Origin: Schizochytrium sp. TIO01
Lineage: Eukaryota > Sar > Bigyra > Thraustochytrida > Thraustochytriidae
Reading direction: 5' to 3'
Length of the DNA stretch: 64,000 bases
Assembly: GCA_004764695.1 (NCBI GenBank)
Contig: SMSO01000031.1
Coordinates: forward strand, 4,325,048 to 4,389,047
Part shown: one piece after another, positions 1 to 11,774 of the stretch
How the letters are laid out: each line of letters starts with the position of its first letter
Numbering within the stretch: the stretch's first letter is position 1
Program-made: the position numbers and the translations under genes
Notes under the pieces: generated by a model
What the model saw: the letters and a program-made list of their open reading frames with translations, nothing else
What the model was told of the DNA's origin: nothing
The model's database searches: none

Positions 1-24
1 AGTAGCAGCAGATACTGAGATAGC

Positions 25-54
25 TGTCTATCTATCTATCTATCTATCTATCTT
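25..54. repeat. (TCTA)n microsatellite
   Basis: About seven consecutive TCTA units near the left edge of the window. It is a simple tandem repeat of the type scattered through the intergenic DNA here. Confidence 0.9.
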
Positions 55-462
55 CTATACTCTCTAAAGCAGCTGAGAGGAACGAATGGAAGGAAGGAAG
101 GAGGCTTGAAGGAGAGAGAGAGAGATACTAGGCAGGCAGTAGTGAATGAATGCCTACTGCCATGCTACTCACTGGCATGCTACCTGTTGCGCAACCACTT
201 TCAAGGCGATTCCTGGGGTTCTTGGAGGAGTTCTTGGGGTCCACGGAATCGAGCTCGTTCGCCTTGCAGTCTGACTGGAAGGCAGCAGCGGCGCGAAGCC
301 GAGGGAGGGCAGGGGGAGAAGCAGCAGCGGCGCTGCGTGTGTTATGCACGTAGGCATGGACGCCTCCACTTCGAAGTCGGAGATGCATGGTCGAGCGGTT
401 CGTCGATGGTAAACTTGGAGAAAGATGGATGTAATTCCAATTGACAGCAATAAGGGCGATCA

Positions 463-487
463 CTCACTCACTCACTCACTCAATCAC
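463..487. repeat. (CACT)n microsatellite
   Basis: Five perfect CACT units followed by degenerate copies. Confidence 0.85.
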
Positions 488-884
488 TCAATTATTTTGA
501 CGAAGCGACAGATTGGCGGCGGAGCGATTGGTTGACTCGTGAACATCATCTGTGGATCGATGGGTAAATCCATCGATAGATTGGTTCTTGAGGAAAAGCT
601 TATGGGGAAGCTTCGCAGTGCTCGGCTTGCGAAGCTTGGGCTCAAGCTGTTTGCTGGCACTTGCTAACTTTGGTTTGCAGTACCTGCCTGGGTACCTTAA
701 GGTACGGTGTATTCATTAGGATCTCTTGGCGCGAATCTTGCGCTCTGAGATGGCGTATCTTTGAAACTCAGATCGTGTGGCTTTGAGGCGAATCGTACTT
801 AACTTTGATCAACTTTGGTTTGCGTTGCTTTGATAGCTACTTGAAGAACTTGATAATCTGCTCATTGTGGTGAAGAAGCCTCTC

Positions 885-976
885 TCTCCTTGCTTGCTTT
901 CTTGCTTGCTTTCTTGCTTGCTTTTGCTAGTTGGGCTGGGCTGAGCTGAGCTGAGCTGAGCTGATGAGCTGAGCTG
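885..976. repeat. CTTG and CTGAG microsatellite pair
   Basis: CTTG-type tetranucleotide units, interrupted by TTT, are followed closely by at least five CTGAG pentanucleotide units. The two arrays lie side by side in non-coding DNA. Confidence 0.85.
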
Positions 977-2213
977 GATCCGGCGTGAAACTCGCTGCGA
1001 GCAGTTAGCATTTCAGTTTGGAGAAGGATAGCGGCGTGAACCAAGGGAAGGAGTCCATTCCGCAACCGCCGCTTGTCGCTACCTGGAGCTTGCTACCACG
1101 TATCACATCGGCAATTTGGCTGCTTGGTCTCGGCGTGTATAAATTAGCATCGAATGAATAGCTGTTACTACTGCCTACTTACTTATGTTTATGGAAAACT
1201 TTACCAAAAACTCTGGAGAAGATATGGAAGAACACACCTCTGAGTTGGAGAGAAGATTGCGATGATCTGATCGATCGTTACCTACGTATGTAAACCAAGC
1301 TTTCGCAGTGGCAGAAACGACAGTAGGAGGGGTTTCCAACTGGAAAGGGCATCATAACAACAAAGGACAAATTGCAAAACCGCAGCTACCAGCGGACAGC
1401 TGTGCAGTTGCAATCCTTCTCTACCAAGTGTAAATGAAGATACTCTCTCTAGCTAGAGAGAAGCTCGAACAGAAGAACGAAAGAACAGAACGGCCCCTTG
1501 TAAGATTGCTTCGTTTCGATATATGAATCCGTCAAGTAAACATGCACGCCATGCTTGGAAGACTTGGACCGAATGACGAACAAAAGCAGCGGCACTTTTC
1601 TATGCGCCACTAGATGGCCTTCACTTTGCAGACGAGCTCGGATAAACGAACACATGAATGTCGAACGATCTGGCATCGTCTGTGTCTGAAATAGACTGAA
1701 TCAACTAGATTGTTTACTAATAACGCGGCAAATTGGAAGTCAATGTTTTAGACTGGGGATGTTCAAAGCAATCAAGAAAGGTACCGAGGTGAGCTCAGGT
1801 TGGAAAGTAGGCGTTTAATCCATGGCAGACGAAGCCGGGCGCGTGCGTACTTATTTCACCGTTTTCCAAAGCGTTTTCTGTCTCATGATTGACTCCTCTC
1901 TATATATACATGTATGCAACACATATGTATGTATACCCAGGAAAGGGATCTTGAGGGGGTATCTTACCGGTCGACTGTGCAAAGCACACCATAAATATGA
2001 AGCAACTGAAGCCAAAAGTGCGTACCTAATCTAAGCAGCAAGACAAGGAAGAAAACTTACTGATCTTGATGCGTATTTCTATAGGCTAGAGACAGAATGA
2101 CAAGATTTATTAAGGTTGATTTAGTAGGCATCTGAAGTACACGAAGACGCAGATTTTTCTAACAGCTAGCTAGTTAGCTAACCGGCTGGCTACTTTGTAA
2201 CTCCAAGGGCCAA

Positions 2214-4041
2214 TTAGTTCTCCGTGGATGTTAGCATGGGCACAGGGGCATTTGAGGCTTCTTCTGCGGCACGTTGTAGGACATGGTGGATACAATGCAG
2301 GATTACTGCACGCTCCTTAGCGATGTCAGCACGTAAGAGTTTACGTAAAAGGGAGTCTTGGCCCCCAGGTCGTGCAGTAGCCCGTAGAAATTGCTGCTTC
2401 TCTGCACGTTTACGTTTTGCAATGAGGGCCTCAGTGCGCCGCTGAGGATCATGCGAAAACCTGCATTTGGCAACAGGGCATTTGCCTGTAGCCATGAAGC
2501 GATTGCACAGACGCTGAGGTCTAGGCTCGCCACGTGGGCCTGAAGAAGCCCCTCCCCGCTTGTCTGATTGTTTTCGATTATTTTCTTCCGGCTGCATTGT
2601 TATGATCTGTATTCGAGAATTTCGTCGTAGCAGCTATTTGTTTCGTAGCATCGTTTTGCCCAGAAGGCACAGCATCATTTGAAGTGCTAACTTGGGAGGT
2701 AGTTTCAGCATCCTTTACACTCGAAGCAGTTATAGTGCTTGGCTGTATCGCCCCGGCAGCTTTCGCCTCATCTTCGCGACGAGAAATGTTTGCTTGCGTA
2801 GGGTAATTGCGCCTGCGCTCTGCACGCCAGCGAGCAATCTCCTCAGGTGTAGTCCCAACACGTTGAGCTGCCAAATACTTTGGGTGTAATTCCTCCAATG
2901 GATCCTTCTCCTTCTTTCGACGTTTTGTAGGACGATCCTTTGGTCCTCCATTCTTGTTGTTGTTGCTGCTACTAGTATTATTGTTTGAGCTCAATTTTGC
3001 GCTTTTAGCATTTTGAGATTTGTTGCCATTAGTTTGATCCCGCACAGTACCTTCGGCTTGCTCTCCTTTAACAACAGAGTCAGCATTGGCGCCTGCTGGG
3101 CCCTTGAGGGTGGTCGGGTCCTCTACGGTGTTGCTTTGTTTGCTCTCGATCGATATGTTTGAAAACGCAGCCGAGGATGGAGATACCACACTGGTCTGGC
3201 TGATCTCCGATGTTGTACTGTTCACCTGTTTGCTATCGGTGCTATCATCTTTAGGTGTAGGTGTCATATTCTGGCCGCCTGAGTGTTGCTGTTGCTGAGT
3301 GTTGTTAGCATTACTTTGCCCTCCTTGGCCTCCACGGCGGCCTCGAGGACGTCTTCTGTTCGGTCGCCGCTTGCGTTTGTGTGGATTGTTTCCTTCAGAC
3401 ACACCGTGATCCTCTGTAGCTGCTTCGCCGTCGGCATTCTTGTTCTTATCCAAATCACCTTGATCCTCATTCCCAAAAGCAATAGCGGCAGACCTTTTAA
3501 CTGGACTCAAAGGTGAGCTTCCGCTAGATTTGTTTTGCCTTGGACCGGCCGCAGAGTTCTTCTGCTGACCATTCCGAGGCTGTTTGTGATGGAAACCCTG
3601 CTGGTGCTGGTGCTGCTGTTGCTGTTGATGATGTTGTTGCTGGTGGTGGAGGTGGTGGTGCGAGCTTTTCTGGTGCTGGGGCTGCGCTTGATGCTGCTGA
3701 TGGTACTGCTGCTGTGCCCATTGCTGATGCTGCTGATGCTGATGCTGCTGCTGGTAGTAATATTGCTGGTATTGTTGATAATACTGTTGTTGATACTGCT
3801 GATAATACTGCTGTTGCTGGTGTTGAATTTGCCCTGCACCATGCCAATAGGGCTGCTGCAAATGCTGCTGCGAAAATCCCTGGCCGTCCGGCGAAGGGCT
3901 TTGTGCCATGGAGCTGTTTTGGGAAGGAATAGCCCCAGGCGGGCTTGGAGAAGCGCTTGAGTTCGCCTGTTGCTGATTACTAGATGACGACTGGTCTGCG
4001 CCTTGCGGCCAACCACTCGCGAAGGGAGGCTGATGGTACAT
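2214..4041 (-). CDS. NUFIP1-like CCCH zinc-finger protein (one +1 frame break)
   Basis: Predicted relative of NUFIP1/Rsa1, the factor that helps assemble box C/D snoRNPs in the nucleus. Two minus-strand frames join into about 608 residues. The first runs from the ATG at 4041 to a TAA at 2578. Its N-terminal third is Gln/His-rich low complexity, then basic and Ser/Asn-rich sequence. Near residue 390-415 is a block ending WRAERRRNYPT, which matches the NUFIP1 signature. The second frame carries a CCCH finger (C-x8-C-x4-C-x3-H, about residues 512-531) and a C-terminal helical block beginning LLRKLLRADI, as I recall from plant NUFIP-type proteins. The frames differ by one base, with the break between 2578 and 2633, possibly at AGA-AAA-TAA. 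An intron without a consensus donor is the alternative. The family call is fairly sure; the exact structure is not. Confidence 0.8.
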
Positions 4042-4524
4042 GGTCCACGGCGGAGACCAAAGAAGAAGAGAGACCAAGGCCTACCGCCGGGAACTCACTA
4101 ATTCTTCTTGATAAAGACAACTGCGACCACACCTAGAAAAGCTTACTTGAGCACCACGAGTTTGATCCCGAGTGGCGAACCGGGTCCAAGGTCTGGGTCT
4201 GTGGAGTCTTGTGCGCTAGAATTCCTGGAACATAGAACTTTTGGCACTATTGAAACTTGTGGAATTTACGGAACTTTAAAAGAACTTTTGGAACTCTAAG
4301 AACTTGGGGTGGAACATCATACCTTCAAGGACGATGCGAAGTGACACGAAATCTTCAAGGTTGCTTTCTGACAGATCTGTAATTGCGTAGCCGGAGCTTC
4401 TTTATTAAGCGAGCGCAAACTTATCGACAGAAAGTTGGGCACTTACGTATTTCTTTCTTTGAGGCCTCTCAATCCTAGCTTTTGTTTGACTTGAGAAGCT
4501 TAGCGAGAAGTTGTCCGAGATAAC
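4042..4524. promoter_or_regulatory. Divergent promoter spacer
   Basis: This 483-base spacer separates the starts of the NUFIP1-like gene (-) and the membrane protein (+), so it should hold both promoters. It contains degenerate GGAACTTTTGG-type repeats (about 4226-4312). I see no convincing TATA box. The promoter role is inferred from gene orientation only. Confidence 0.45.
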
Positions 4525-5694
4525 ATGGATGTCATCTGGAAAGAGCTGGAGAAGGTGAACGCAGCCTTGAAAGACGTAGACTTCAAAGAAGCTATAGAAA
4601 ATGCAATCGAGAGGTCGCAGCTGGTAGAATCATCAATCCCGATTGTTATCTATGGGGCTATCCTCGCTCTAAGTTTGCTGATTGTCAGCGTTGCGTGGCT
4701 GAAGCTGTACTCCTCGGTGGAGAATAACAAAACTGAAATTATGAGAAACATCCTCATCGCGTTGCCATTTTCACTGAGCACACTTGCAATCATTGGCGGG
4801 GACCTCTTCGAGTACGCGCAAGAACTTGCTCAAAAGGCTGGATGTAGTTCTAGCAACACGGTCCTTGAGATCCTCAAATGCAACACTCCAGCTTGGAAGG
4901 AGACAAATCTAGGTATGGACTCTGCAATTCGAATTGTCAATACGCCGAATGGATGGGTGTTTACCTCACAAGATCTCATGTTTTCCCTCTCCTTGTTTGC
5001 CTTCCTCCATCTAGAAGGTGCTCGGCTTGGTGTAAGTAGGTTTGTCGTACTTGCCATGGTTCTTATTGGAATTCTTGGCGGTATGGCAACTTGCGTTGGC
5101 TTTGCATTGAGCTACTTTCTCCTCCTCAAATCACAAGAACAGGATACGCAGCAAAAAAGGGTCTCTAAGCTGCCTTTGACTCTCGTTCTTTGCTCTATTG
5201 TTATCACGAAAACAATTGTGGTTCTTCCTAATACATTTGAATATCACCGCAATACATTTTTCATGTGGTCGCTGATAGCAATGGGCATCGCATGTGTTCT
5301 TCCCTGCATTATATTTCGGCCTAGCACCACCAGTTCAAAGAGTCCTGAGGCTAAAAGGCAGAAACTCTTTACTGCACTGTTTTTCGCAACTCTCGCTGGA
5401 GCTAGTGCTTTGCTGCATATTGAAAATCTAATGCGTGCTACACTTTACTTTTTAGCAACTAAGCCTGACGGAGGCCCCGCAGAATTGGCAGAGTATTTGA
5501 CTATGGAACCTTTCACCAAAGACCATTGCCAAAGAGTTGTATCTGCCGACGTAATCCTCGCAACAGCTGCTACAATTTTGTATATGGTATCCCAGGTGTC
5601 TACTCTGCGTGGATTCTACTATGTTATCCTTACCTTTTGCTTTGGGATATCAGTCAGTTTCCCTCTTTTTTTAGGCTGGGAATCCGAACTGTAA
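4525..5694 (+). CDS. Multi-pass membrane protein, unknown function
   Basis: The 389-residue protein starts at an ATG in a single uninterrupted frame. I do not recognise a family. A charged, helical N-terminus of about 35 residues is followed by eight or nine hydrophobic segments, near residues 37-60, 74-92, 150-166, 172-202, 218-234, 246-265, 283-300, 340-356 and 362-382. A soluble loop between the second and third segments contains two cysteines about 17 residues apart. A short basic loop (SPEAKRQK) precedes the seventh segment. There is no classical cleavable signal peptide. It is probably an integral protein of an internal or plasma membrane. The gene diverges from the NUFIP1-like gene. 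Its reality is supported by frame length and strong hydrophobic periodicity; its function is unknown. Confidence 0.75.
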   Translation: MDVIWKELEKVNAALKDVDFKEAIENAIERSQLVESSIPIVIYGAILALSLLIVSVAWLKLYSSVENNKTEIMRNILIALPFSLSTLAIIGGDLFEYAQELAQKAGCSSSNTVLEILKCNTPAWKETNLGMDSAIRIVNTPNGWVFTSQDLMFSLSLFAFLHLEGARLGVSRFVVLAMVLIGILGGMATCVGFALSYFLLLKSQEQDTQQKRVSKLPLTLVLCSIVITKTIVVLPNTFEYHRNTFFMWSLIAMGIACVLPCIIFRPSTTSSKSPEAKRQKLFTALFFATLAGASALLHIENLMRATLYFLATKPDGGPAELAEYLTMEPFTKDHCQRVVSADVILATAATILYMVSQVSTLRGFYYVILTFCFGISVSFPLFLGWESEL

Positions 5695-6793
5695 AGGATC
5701 TAAACTGCTACGGTCATCGGCTGGTGAGAGTTTGGGGGGGGCGGTGTGAAAGCTATGATGTGTCAGTTGAGCCTTGACGTCTATCGGGTAAACGATTCTA
5801 AGATGCTATCGACAATGTGCGACCTCTTATCTTGACTTTACTCACCTTATTATCAATGCGTATGCGCTACCTCTCTTTTACACGAGCTGGTATTTAAGGA
5901 GGGTATACATCATAGAGTATAAGTAAGGACATTGTAGGACCCGAAAAGCAATTTCCGTTCTAATTTGATAGCGATGTCACGGAACGTAGTCAGGTGCAGT
6001 CCATATTCTACAAGTTTGATCCTTCTTCTAGATGGCTTTTTGTCTCGTATTTTAACCAAAGGTTGTGTTCTCCTTATTCTGATTTGTCATGATACCAATA
6101 TTGCTAAATATCTCTTTATCGATACTATTCTGTCTCCTTGGTAGCTCAGCAAAGATCCGCCGGCAACGCTATAGTCGCACCATGTGTATCTTCCTCAAAG
6201 AAAAAGAAAAGTACTAAGCAAGTTCTACGGCGGCAGAACACCTCCTCTTGTCATTGTATTTACAGAATCAAGAGCCTTATCTAGTTCTAAAATACGGGAT
6301 CCATTACAATTTTAAATTTTATTTTCAACATGAGAATTGTAGCTTTGGGTCAAAATTTGAGGAGTTCCTTGTGATTTGGCCGATTCAGCGTTTTGTATAA
6401 TATAGCATGGCTGGCCGGGTCCCATTTGGTATAAAGATCAGGCGTGGCAGTCTTCCCGTGGTGCGTACTCCTATTTAGTCAGGTGAATTATTTACTATAG
6501 ATTTTCAACTTTAGATGTTTAATTGGTTTGTGGATATGGACATCAAGAAAAACAAGAACAAAGAAGATGGAGTTGACGAGATATTTGTTATTAGATTATG
6601 CACATCTTGTCAGTTTGTGGTTCAAACGAGGCGTAATTTGATGAGCTTCTCGTCTCAAAGCACCGCTATACCATGAGAGCAAGACTTGCTCGCGTTTCCG
6701 TTTTTTATGGGGTTAAAATTCAGGGAGTATGTCCCAAGTGAAGCGCAAACAAAGTCTACAAAAGATAGGCACTGTGATCACATACACCTATGT
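5695..6793. other. Convergent intergenic region
   Basis: Non-coding DNA between the 3' ends of the membrane-protein gene (+) and TM9SF (-). It is AT-rich with stop codons in all frames. It presumably contains both 3' UTRs and polyadenylation signals. I see no additional gene or RNA. Confidence 0.5.
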
Positions 6794-8686
6794 TTAATCA
6801 AGCTTAATGCTGGAGTAAATCTGGCGGTTGAAGAAGAAGGCGGCCATGAAGCCAACAACACCAGTGAGAAGAAAGAAGGAAGCGGAGATGAGACCCATGT
6901 AGGCAAAGTAAATAACCGTCGCCACAAACTTGAGCTGTAATCTGCTAGAATAATACAAGCACGAGTAGAGGAAGAGGTAGAGTGCGGAAGAGCCCGAGGT
7001 GAGGAAGGATCGCCACCACCAGTGGTAATCCTCAGAGCAGAGCTGGAAGTAGCACAACACAATCGTAATCTCAGCGCAGGTGGCAACAAGAATGAGCAAC
7101 ACGAGCGTAAGGAAGCCGAATACGTAGTAAGGGCGCTTACCCCAAATGCTTGAAAGAAGGAAGAACAGCTCAATAAAGACAGCACCGAAGGGAAGGATGC
7201 CACCAACCAGAATTGTAACGCCAGGCTTCATATAGAAGGGCTGCTCAGGGATCTGGCGGGGGATCTGGTTGTACCTGCACGGGTTCTTGATCTCCTCACG
7301 CTTGAAACCAGCGAAAGAACCGAGAGCACAGAGCGGCAAACTAATACCGAACCAGAGAACCAAAAGAGCAAACATAGTGCTAAACTTGACTGCGCCAGAA
7401 GATCCAGCGTGCCAGACAAACAAGTTGACGACAAAGAACACGGAAAACACAGTACCCGGGTAGAGAATAGCCGTCAAGTAGAGAGAGCGACGCCACTGCT
7501 TGCCACCAAACATCTTATAGAGACGAGCAGAGACGTATCCAGCCGGGTAACCCATGAAAACAAAGAAGAGAAGCATAGCTGTCATGAGACCACCACGGTT
7601 AGCAGGGCTCAAGAAGCCGAGCAGAGCAAAGAGCATCAGCACAACAGTCATGCAGAGAATCTGCACGCCGCTACCACAGAAGACACTTAGCAACAAGGGT
7701 GAAGTGGCAGGCGGGCGGAAAACATCGCCATGGACAAGTTTCCAACCGAACTCCTCCTGGGTCTCCTCAGCGGACTGCTCCTCGTTGTAGCGAGCGATAT
7801 CTTTGTGGAGAGTGCGCATCATGATCATAGCAACCATACCGGTCAAGAAAAGTACAATCATGAGGGAGTTGGAGATGGAGAACCAGTGGATTTTGTCGTT
7901 CGGGGAACCGTTCAAGTAAATATCCCAACGAGAAGCCCAAGGCACATCGCTTTCGAACCATTCTACATCGTAGGTCCATGAAACCACCTGGCCATCCTCC
8001 ATCACAGGCTGGCCGCCGCTTACATCACAGCTCACATCATTATCGCCAGACCGGGTGTGTTTGACAGACTGGGGCATAACAATGAAACCGACAACACGGA
8101 AGCCTTCGAAGGAGTCCGGGTTCTGGTGGATGCGAATCTGAAACTTGATGTGGTTGTTGATGAAGAAAATCGGATGCTTTCCCTCGGCATCCGTAAAAGC
8201 CTTGTAACCAAGAGGAAATCCCTCTTCGTAGGCATCGATTGGCATATTATCCTCGTAGAGCTGCACAGCCAACGGAAGGTTGTCAATAATCCAGTGGACA
8301 CGGTACTCATCGTCAATCATCTCCTGGAAGGTAGAGATATCATCCTTGGTGTAGCGCAAGGTACAAAGGTGTTTGCAGCTCTCTTGCTTGTTCATATGCA
8401 GGTCGTAGAGCGAGCTCTCGATGGTATCACCAGCAAGAACCTCGCCAAGGTTCTCTGGCGCATTCTCGATCTGCTTAGGCTTGCATACCGGCAGCGAGTA
8501 ATACTCAAACGGCAGCTGGGTCTTGACAGAGATCAGTTTGTTTACCTCAACATCTACCTTGGCGTCCTGCAAAAACTGCTTAGGTGCGACACCCGGAAGA
8601 TAAAATCCCTGTGCGCTGGAGGAGAGACAAGCGAGAGTCGCAACTACAAGAGTTACGGCGCTCGAGGCCCACGAAGCAGAAGTCAT
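6794..8686 (-). CDS. Transmembrane 9 superfamily (nonaspanin/EMP70) protein
   Basis: A 630-residue TM9SF family protein, a Golgi/endosomal nine-helix membrane protein linked to sorting of other membrane proteins. The ATG at 8686 opens a signal peptide (about residues 1-27). The family hallmark FYLPGVAPKQF follows directly. A luminal domain of about 250 residues has the expected conserved cysteines and the LPFEYYSLPVC motif. A first helix near residue 275, a cytoplasmic linker containing LVHGDVFRPP, and then eight hydrophobic helices run to the C-terminus. The protein ends in KLD, the KxD motif used for COPI-dependent Golgi retention in this family. The length is normal and there is no intron or frame break. 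The paralogue (TM9SF2/4-type rather than TM9SF1/3) is a guess. Confidence 0.95.
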   Translation of the reverse strand: MTSASWASSAVTLVVATLACLSSSAQGFYLPGVAPKQFLQDAKVDVEVNKLISVKTQLPFEYYSLPVCKPKQIENAPENLGEVLAGDTIESSLYDLHMNKQESCKHLCTLRYTKDDISTFQEMIDDEYRVHWIIDNLPLAVQLYEDNMPIDAYEEGFPLGYKAFTDAEGKHPIFFINNHIKFQIRIHQNPDSFEGFRVVGFIVMPQSVKHTRSGDNDVSCDVSGGQPVMEDGQVVSWTYDVEWFESDVPWASRWDIYLNGSPNDKIHWFSISNSLMIVLFLTGMVAMIMMRTLHKDIARYNEEQSAEETQEEFGWKLVHGDVFRPPATSPLLLSVFCGSGVQILCMTVVLMLFALLGFLSPANRGGLMTAMLLFFVFMGYPAGYVSARLYKMFGGKQWRRSLYLTAILYPGTVFSVFFVVNLFVWHAGSSGAVKFSTMFALLVLWFGISLPLCALGSFAGFKREEIKNPCRYNQIPRQIPEQPFYMKPGVTILVGGILPFGAVFIELFFLLSSIWGKRPYYVFGFLTLVLLILVATCAEITIVLCYFQLCSEDYHWWWRSFLTSGSSALYLFLYSCLYYSSRLQLKFVATVIYFAYMGLISASFFLLTGVVGFMAAFFFNRQIYSSIKLD

Positions 8687-9231
8687 GATTAGAGAATTAC
8701 CGTTGTTGTTACTGTCTTCACCGTCGCAATTATAAATCCATAAACGTCAGTCTCAATTCACACAGGCTCTATATAAAATGTCAAACATGCCACGAAGTGG
8801 TGATGGTCAGGACCTTCAGCAACACAGCAAGAAAGCCAAGAAATCCGGTCACCATAAATCACGCAAAAACGGCGAGATACAATGTTGGATTCTCCCAGGT
8901 ACAAGAAGCAGCTCAAACAAAAAGAAACGTGGATTGCAAGCGGACTGCCACATGGTCCTCCCACGCCCTGTGTGCGCAATACCTTGGCATCACAGCACCA
9001 AGCCAAGTCACCTACCTCTACTATTTAATTAACGCAGCAAGCCGACGGCCTTTGGGCTCGAGGGCCGGAGCCGATAACCAAAGCCTCTGTTGGGAGCTGC
9101 CCAGTGGCTGCCTCCGCAACGAGAGCGTTGAGTCTGTAGGAGTCCACACGAGCGGCGAATGAAGGCCGCGGCTCCACCGTGCTTAGGCGCGGTCGAGCAG
9201 TCGCGTGTTGGAGATTGCTTCTCCCTCAACC

Positions 9232-9279
9232 TCGCTTGCTCGCTTGCTTGCTTGCTTGCTGCTTACTTGCTTACTTGCT
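9232..9279. repeat. (CTTG)n/(CTTA)n microsatellite
   Basis: About ten tetranucleotide units of CTTG with interspersed TGCT and CTTA variants in non-coding DNA. Confidence 0.8.
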
Positions 9280-10367
9280 CTCAAGGCGTATCAGGTATAA
9301 CCTGACTGACTATTGTTTACCTTATGAGGCCAGTAAGACCCGGCCAACTATTTTTTTCTGACAGATCACTCACTCCCTGGGTACTACTACTACATGTTAC
9401 CACATACTACGGTGTTTTATGTGATGATTTTTTTAAGAAAAAAGGTAAAAGAAAAGATAAAATCGTGAAAAAGTTATTAAAATAGTAGCCTCTAATTAAT
9501 CATGAAACTAAAAACGCTTTCCCAACACTGCGTAAATGATAATGTATATGCGCCATGGTATAATATATCAACTTGGACGAAGGTACGGCTTAGATCATGA
9601 GAAAAGGTGGATAAAAGGAGTATTGCTACTTTCGATCCCTGTTTTATACTCTACACTAGTACTGAATAAATGAGGTGATTTGACCGTGCCAATCCATCGA
9701 AGCCAATATATAAATTGTGGCAAACATCAGTTAAGGGGTCCGCGCGCCATTGGCATACTGGGAATTAATTTGTGGACGCCTTCTTTTAGACGAAGTAGCT
9801 CAATTAATAGGTAGGTAGGTACCCAACCTAGTGGAGGTAGCGGTTATTTGGAAAAGAAAAAATAAATGGTATTAAAAAACGCTTTTTTAATTGGTAATAA
9901 ATTCGGATGGATTCGTCGTCATCGAAAGCTCAAACAGCTTTCAGAGCATTAGAGTGAGGTGGAAATGAACGTCTGTGATGACGAAAACGAGATAAATTGG
10001 AGCTTGATAAGAGCTTAGACATCAGTATTCTACACCCGAAGAACAGGCTTTGAACAATGGCTAGCCAATTCAAGATAATGTCCAGGAGACGCAACAAGAA
10101 ATCTCAGAAATAAGCAGAAATTAAGAGCAAACAGTGAACATTACTTCGTTGAGTAAGGGAAGAGTGATGAAAAAGTTGACGGTGTTGAACAAGACCAAAA
10201 CGATCGACTCGCTGGTGGTATAATAGGGCACTATACTTTTTAAGGAGGGGACTTTTCGAATCAGGACGAACAAAGACGGAATATATGAGTGGTCAAAAGC
10301 GGCGGCGAGAAAATAGAAATGACGGGAAGGCGGTCTTTTTCAGAAATCTTCAGTATGAGATTATATA

Positions 10368-10411
10368 CCTACCTACCTACCTAAATAGATAGATAGATTT
10401 TTTTTTTAATG
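10368..10411. repeat. (TACC)n-(GATA)n-T run compound microsatellite
   Basis: Four TACC units are followed by GATA units and a poly-T tract. The TACC unit recurs at many intergenic positions in this window. Confidence 0.8.
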
Positions 10412-11774
10412 ATTTTTTTTTCCTATGTAATGAATAAAAGGGCGGGGAAGGATGCTACGGGAGTCGATCGTGGCATAGGTTTATCCGTCACTGAAAACCT
10501 CCCTCACAAAAACTGATTATCACTGAGAGCATCGCATTATTATTTTGTTAAGTACGGTGATAAACTTTAAAACTAGTGAAGAGGTACTTTGGCCTTGCCC
10601 TCCCAATAAAAAGTAAAAGATAAAAACAGGCATATTGTAATGAAGGATAGTGTCGGAGTATCACTAATTAGTTTAATTCAGGTTTTCCCGAGCTATTTAT
10701 CGCTTGTAGGTTCTTTAAAAGGGTTAATATTGGGGAGATTCAAGTCGAAGCATGTCAGTAAATCCGAACAAACTTAATCTGATGTTGCGATTTCACGTTC
10801 CAAGTATTGATCCAAACTATCCCAAGTAACTTATTGTCTGTAAAATACGAAGGTTGCAAATTTGAACTAATAGAATGCAATATTAGATAGATTGTGGAGT
10901 TAATGACTTATATTACCCTTTGGGATGAGAGATCCCTAAACCTAAACCACTATTGATTTAGACCTTAATTTCTCTCCCGTTTATCTGTGTTTGAAGGCAC
11001 AAAGTATAATGGAAACTTGAGGCTACCTATTTAATCTGTTTTTTTAATACCATGCCCTACAAATTCTATATCAGCAGATTTTATAAGTAGAACGTGACCA
11101 TAGTAGTGGTCCTTATGTTACGTATGCAGAGCCCAGGCCAAACAAGAAATGAAAATCACACAAAAACCAAATTTTTGTACATTACCCTCGCTTTACTTCA
11201 CTGTAAAAAATATTATCAACCGCACAACTCTAAAAGATTAAGTCTCAATAACGATCGAAACTCCTCAAAGTAGCTTTCGGTGCCGAAAATGAGAACAGCG
11301 AGAAATCCTATTTGTAATATGTTTCAAAACCAGTTCATGGTTTTCAATCACAGATATTAGTAAATCATTGTGCTTCTCGACCTCAACGCAGATACACAAA
11401 AGCATGCCGATGATGGGAGAATGTAAAGCAATCATTAAAATAAAGACGACTTGCTTAATACTTTTACTTGATCTTCGAAAGAACAAAACTTCGCAAAAAG
11501 TGCTAAGTAGTGCATGCTACTAGTACCTTTTCATCATTAAATACGCAAATATCATGAACAAACTCTTGTGTAGATTATTCTACCTCCGTTAGGCCATTGC
11601 AATTCCTCGGCCCAATATCCTCGAGGTGTTCTAGATGTTCTATGGCCTCAGAAACTTTTGTTATAGGACTAAAGGTCGTAAGTATTAGCCTACTCAATTA
11701 ACCTCTCTTTAAGTCATTCATTGATCCCTTCGCCAAAACTTAAAGTCCGCGAGAGCAAGAAAACAGCACCGGCG

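Larger units (their letters stand above)
1..2213. other. Intergenic, microsatellite-rich; no gene seen
   Basis: No open frame here looks like a gene. The small frames at 106-463 overlap one another in several phases and encode low-complexity sequence. The stretch holds TCTA repeats (25-54), CACT repeats (463-487), CTTG repeats (about 885-925) and CTGAG repeats (about 935-976). It lies downstream of the minus-strand NUFIP1-like gene and so includes that gene's 3' flank. I see no tRNA or other structured RNA. Confidence 0.6.
8687..11774. other. 3 kb divergent intergenic region, AT-rich
   Basis: No gene is supported. A TATATAAAA stretch near 8769-8778, about 85 bases upstream of the TM9SF ATG, reads as a TATA-like box on either strand. 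CTTG repeats lie at about 9232-9279. From 9350 on the DNA is AT-rich with homopolymer runs. TACC repeats followed by GATA repeats and a T run lie at 10368-10410. The right end should include the promoter of the 11775 gene. Confidence 0.5.

Noticed and set aside
106-463. Cluster of small frames at the left edge
   Set aside because: Four mutually overlapping frames of similar length with low-complexity products; no basis for choosing one.
3507-4016. Ser/Thr-rich alternate frame within the NUFIP1-like gene
   Set aside because: It arises from reading the CAG/CAT triplet tract in another phase.
6131-6190. GGTAGCTCAGC stretch resembling a tRNA D-arm
   Set aside because: No matching acceptor stem, anticodon stem or T-arm (GGTTCGAATCC-like) follows at the right distance.
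8057-8692. 211-codon plus-strand frame
   Set aside because: Antisense to the N-terminal half of the TM9SF gene, whose signal peptide and family motifs are clear.
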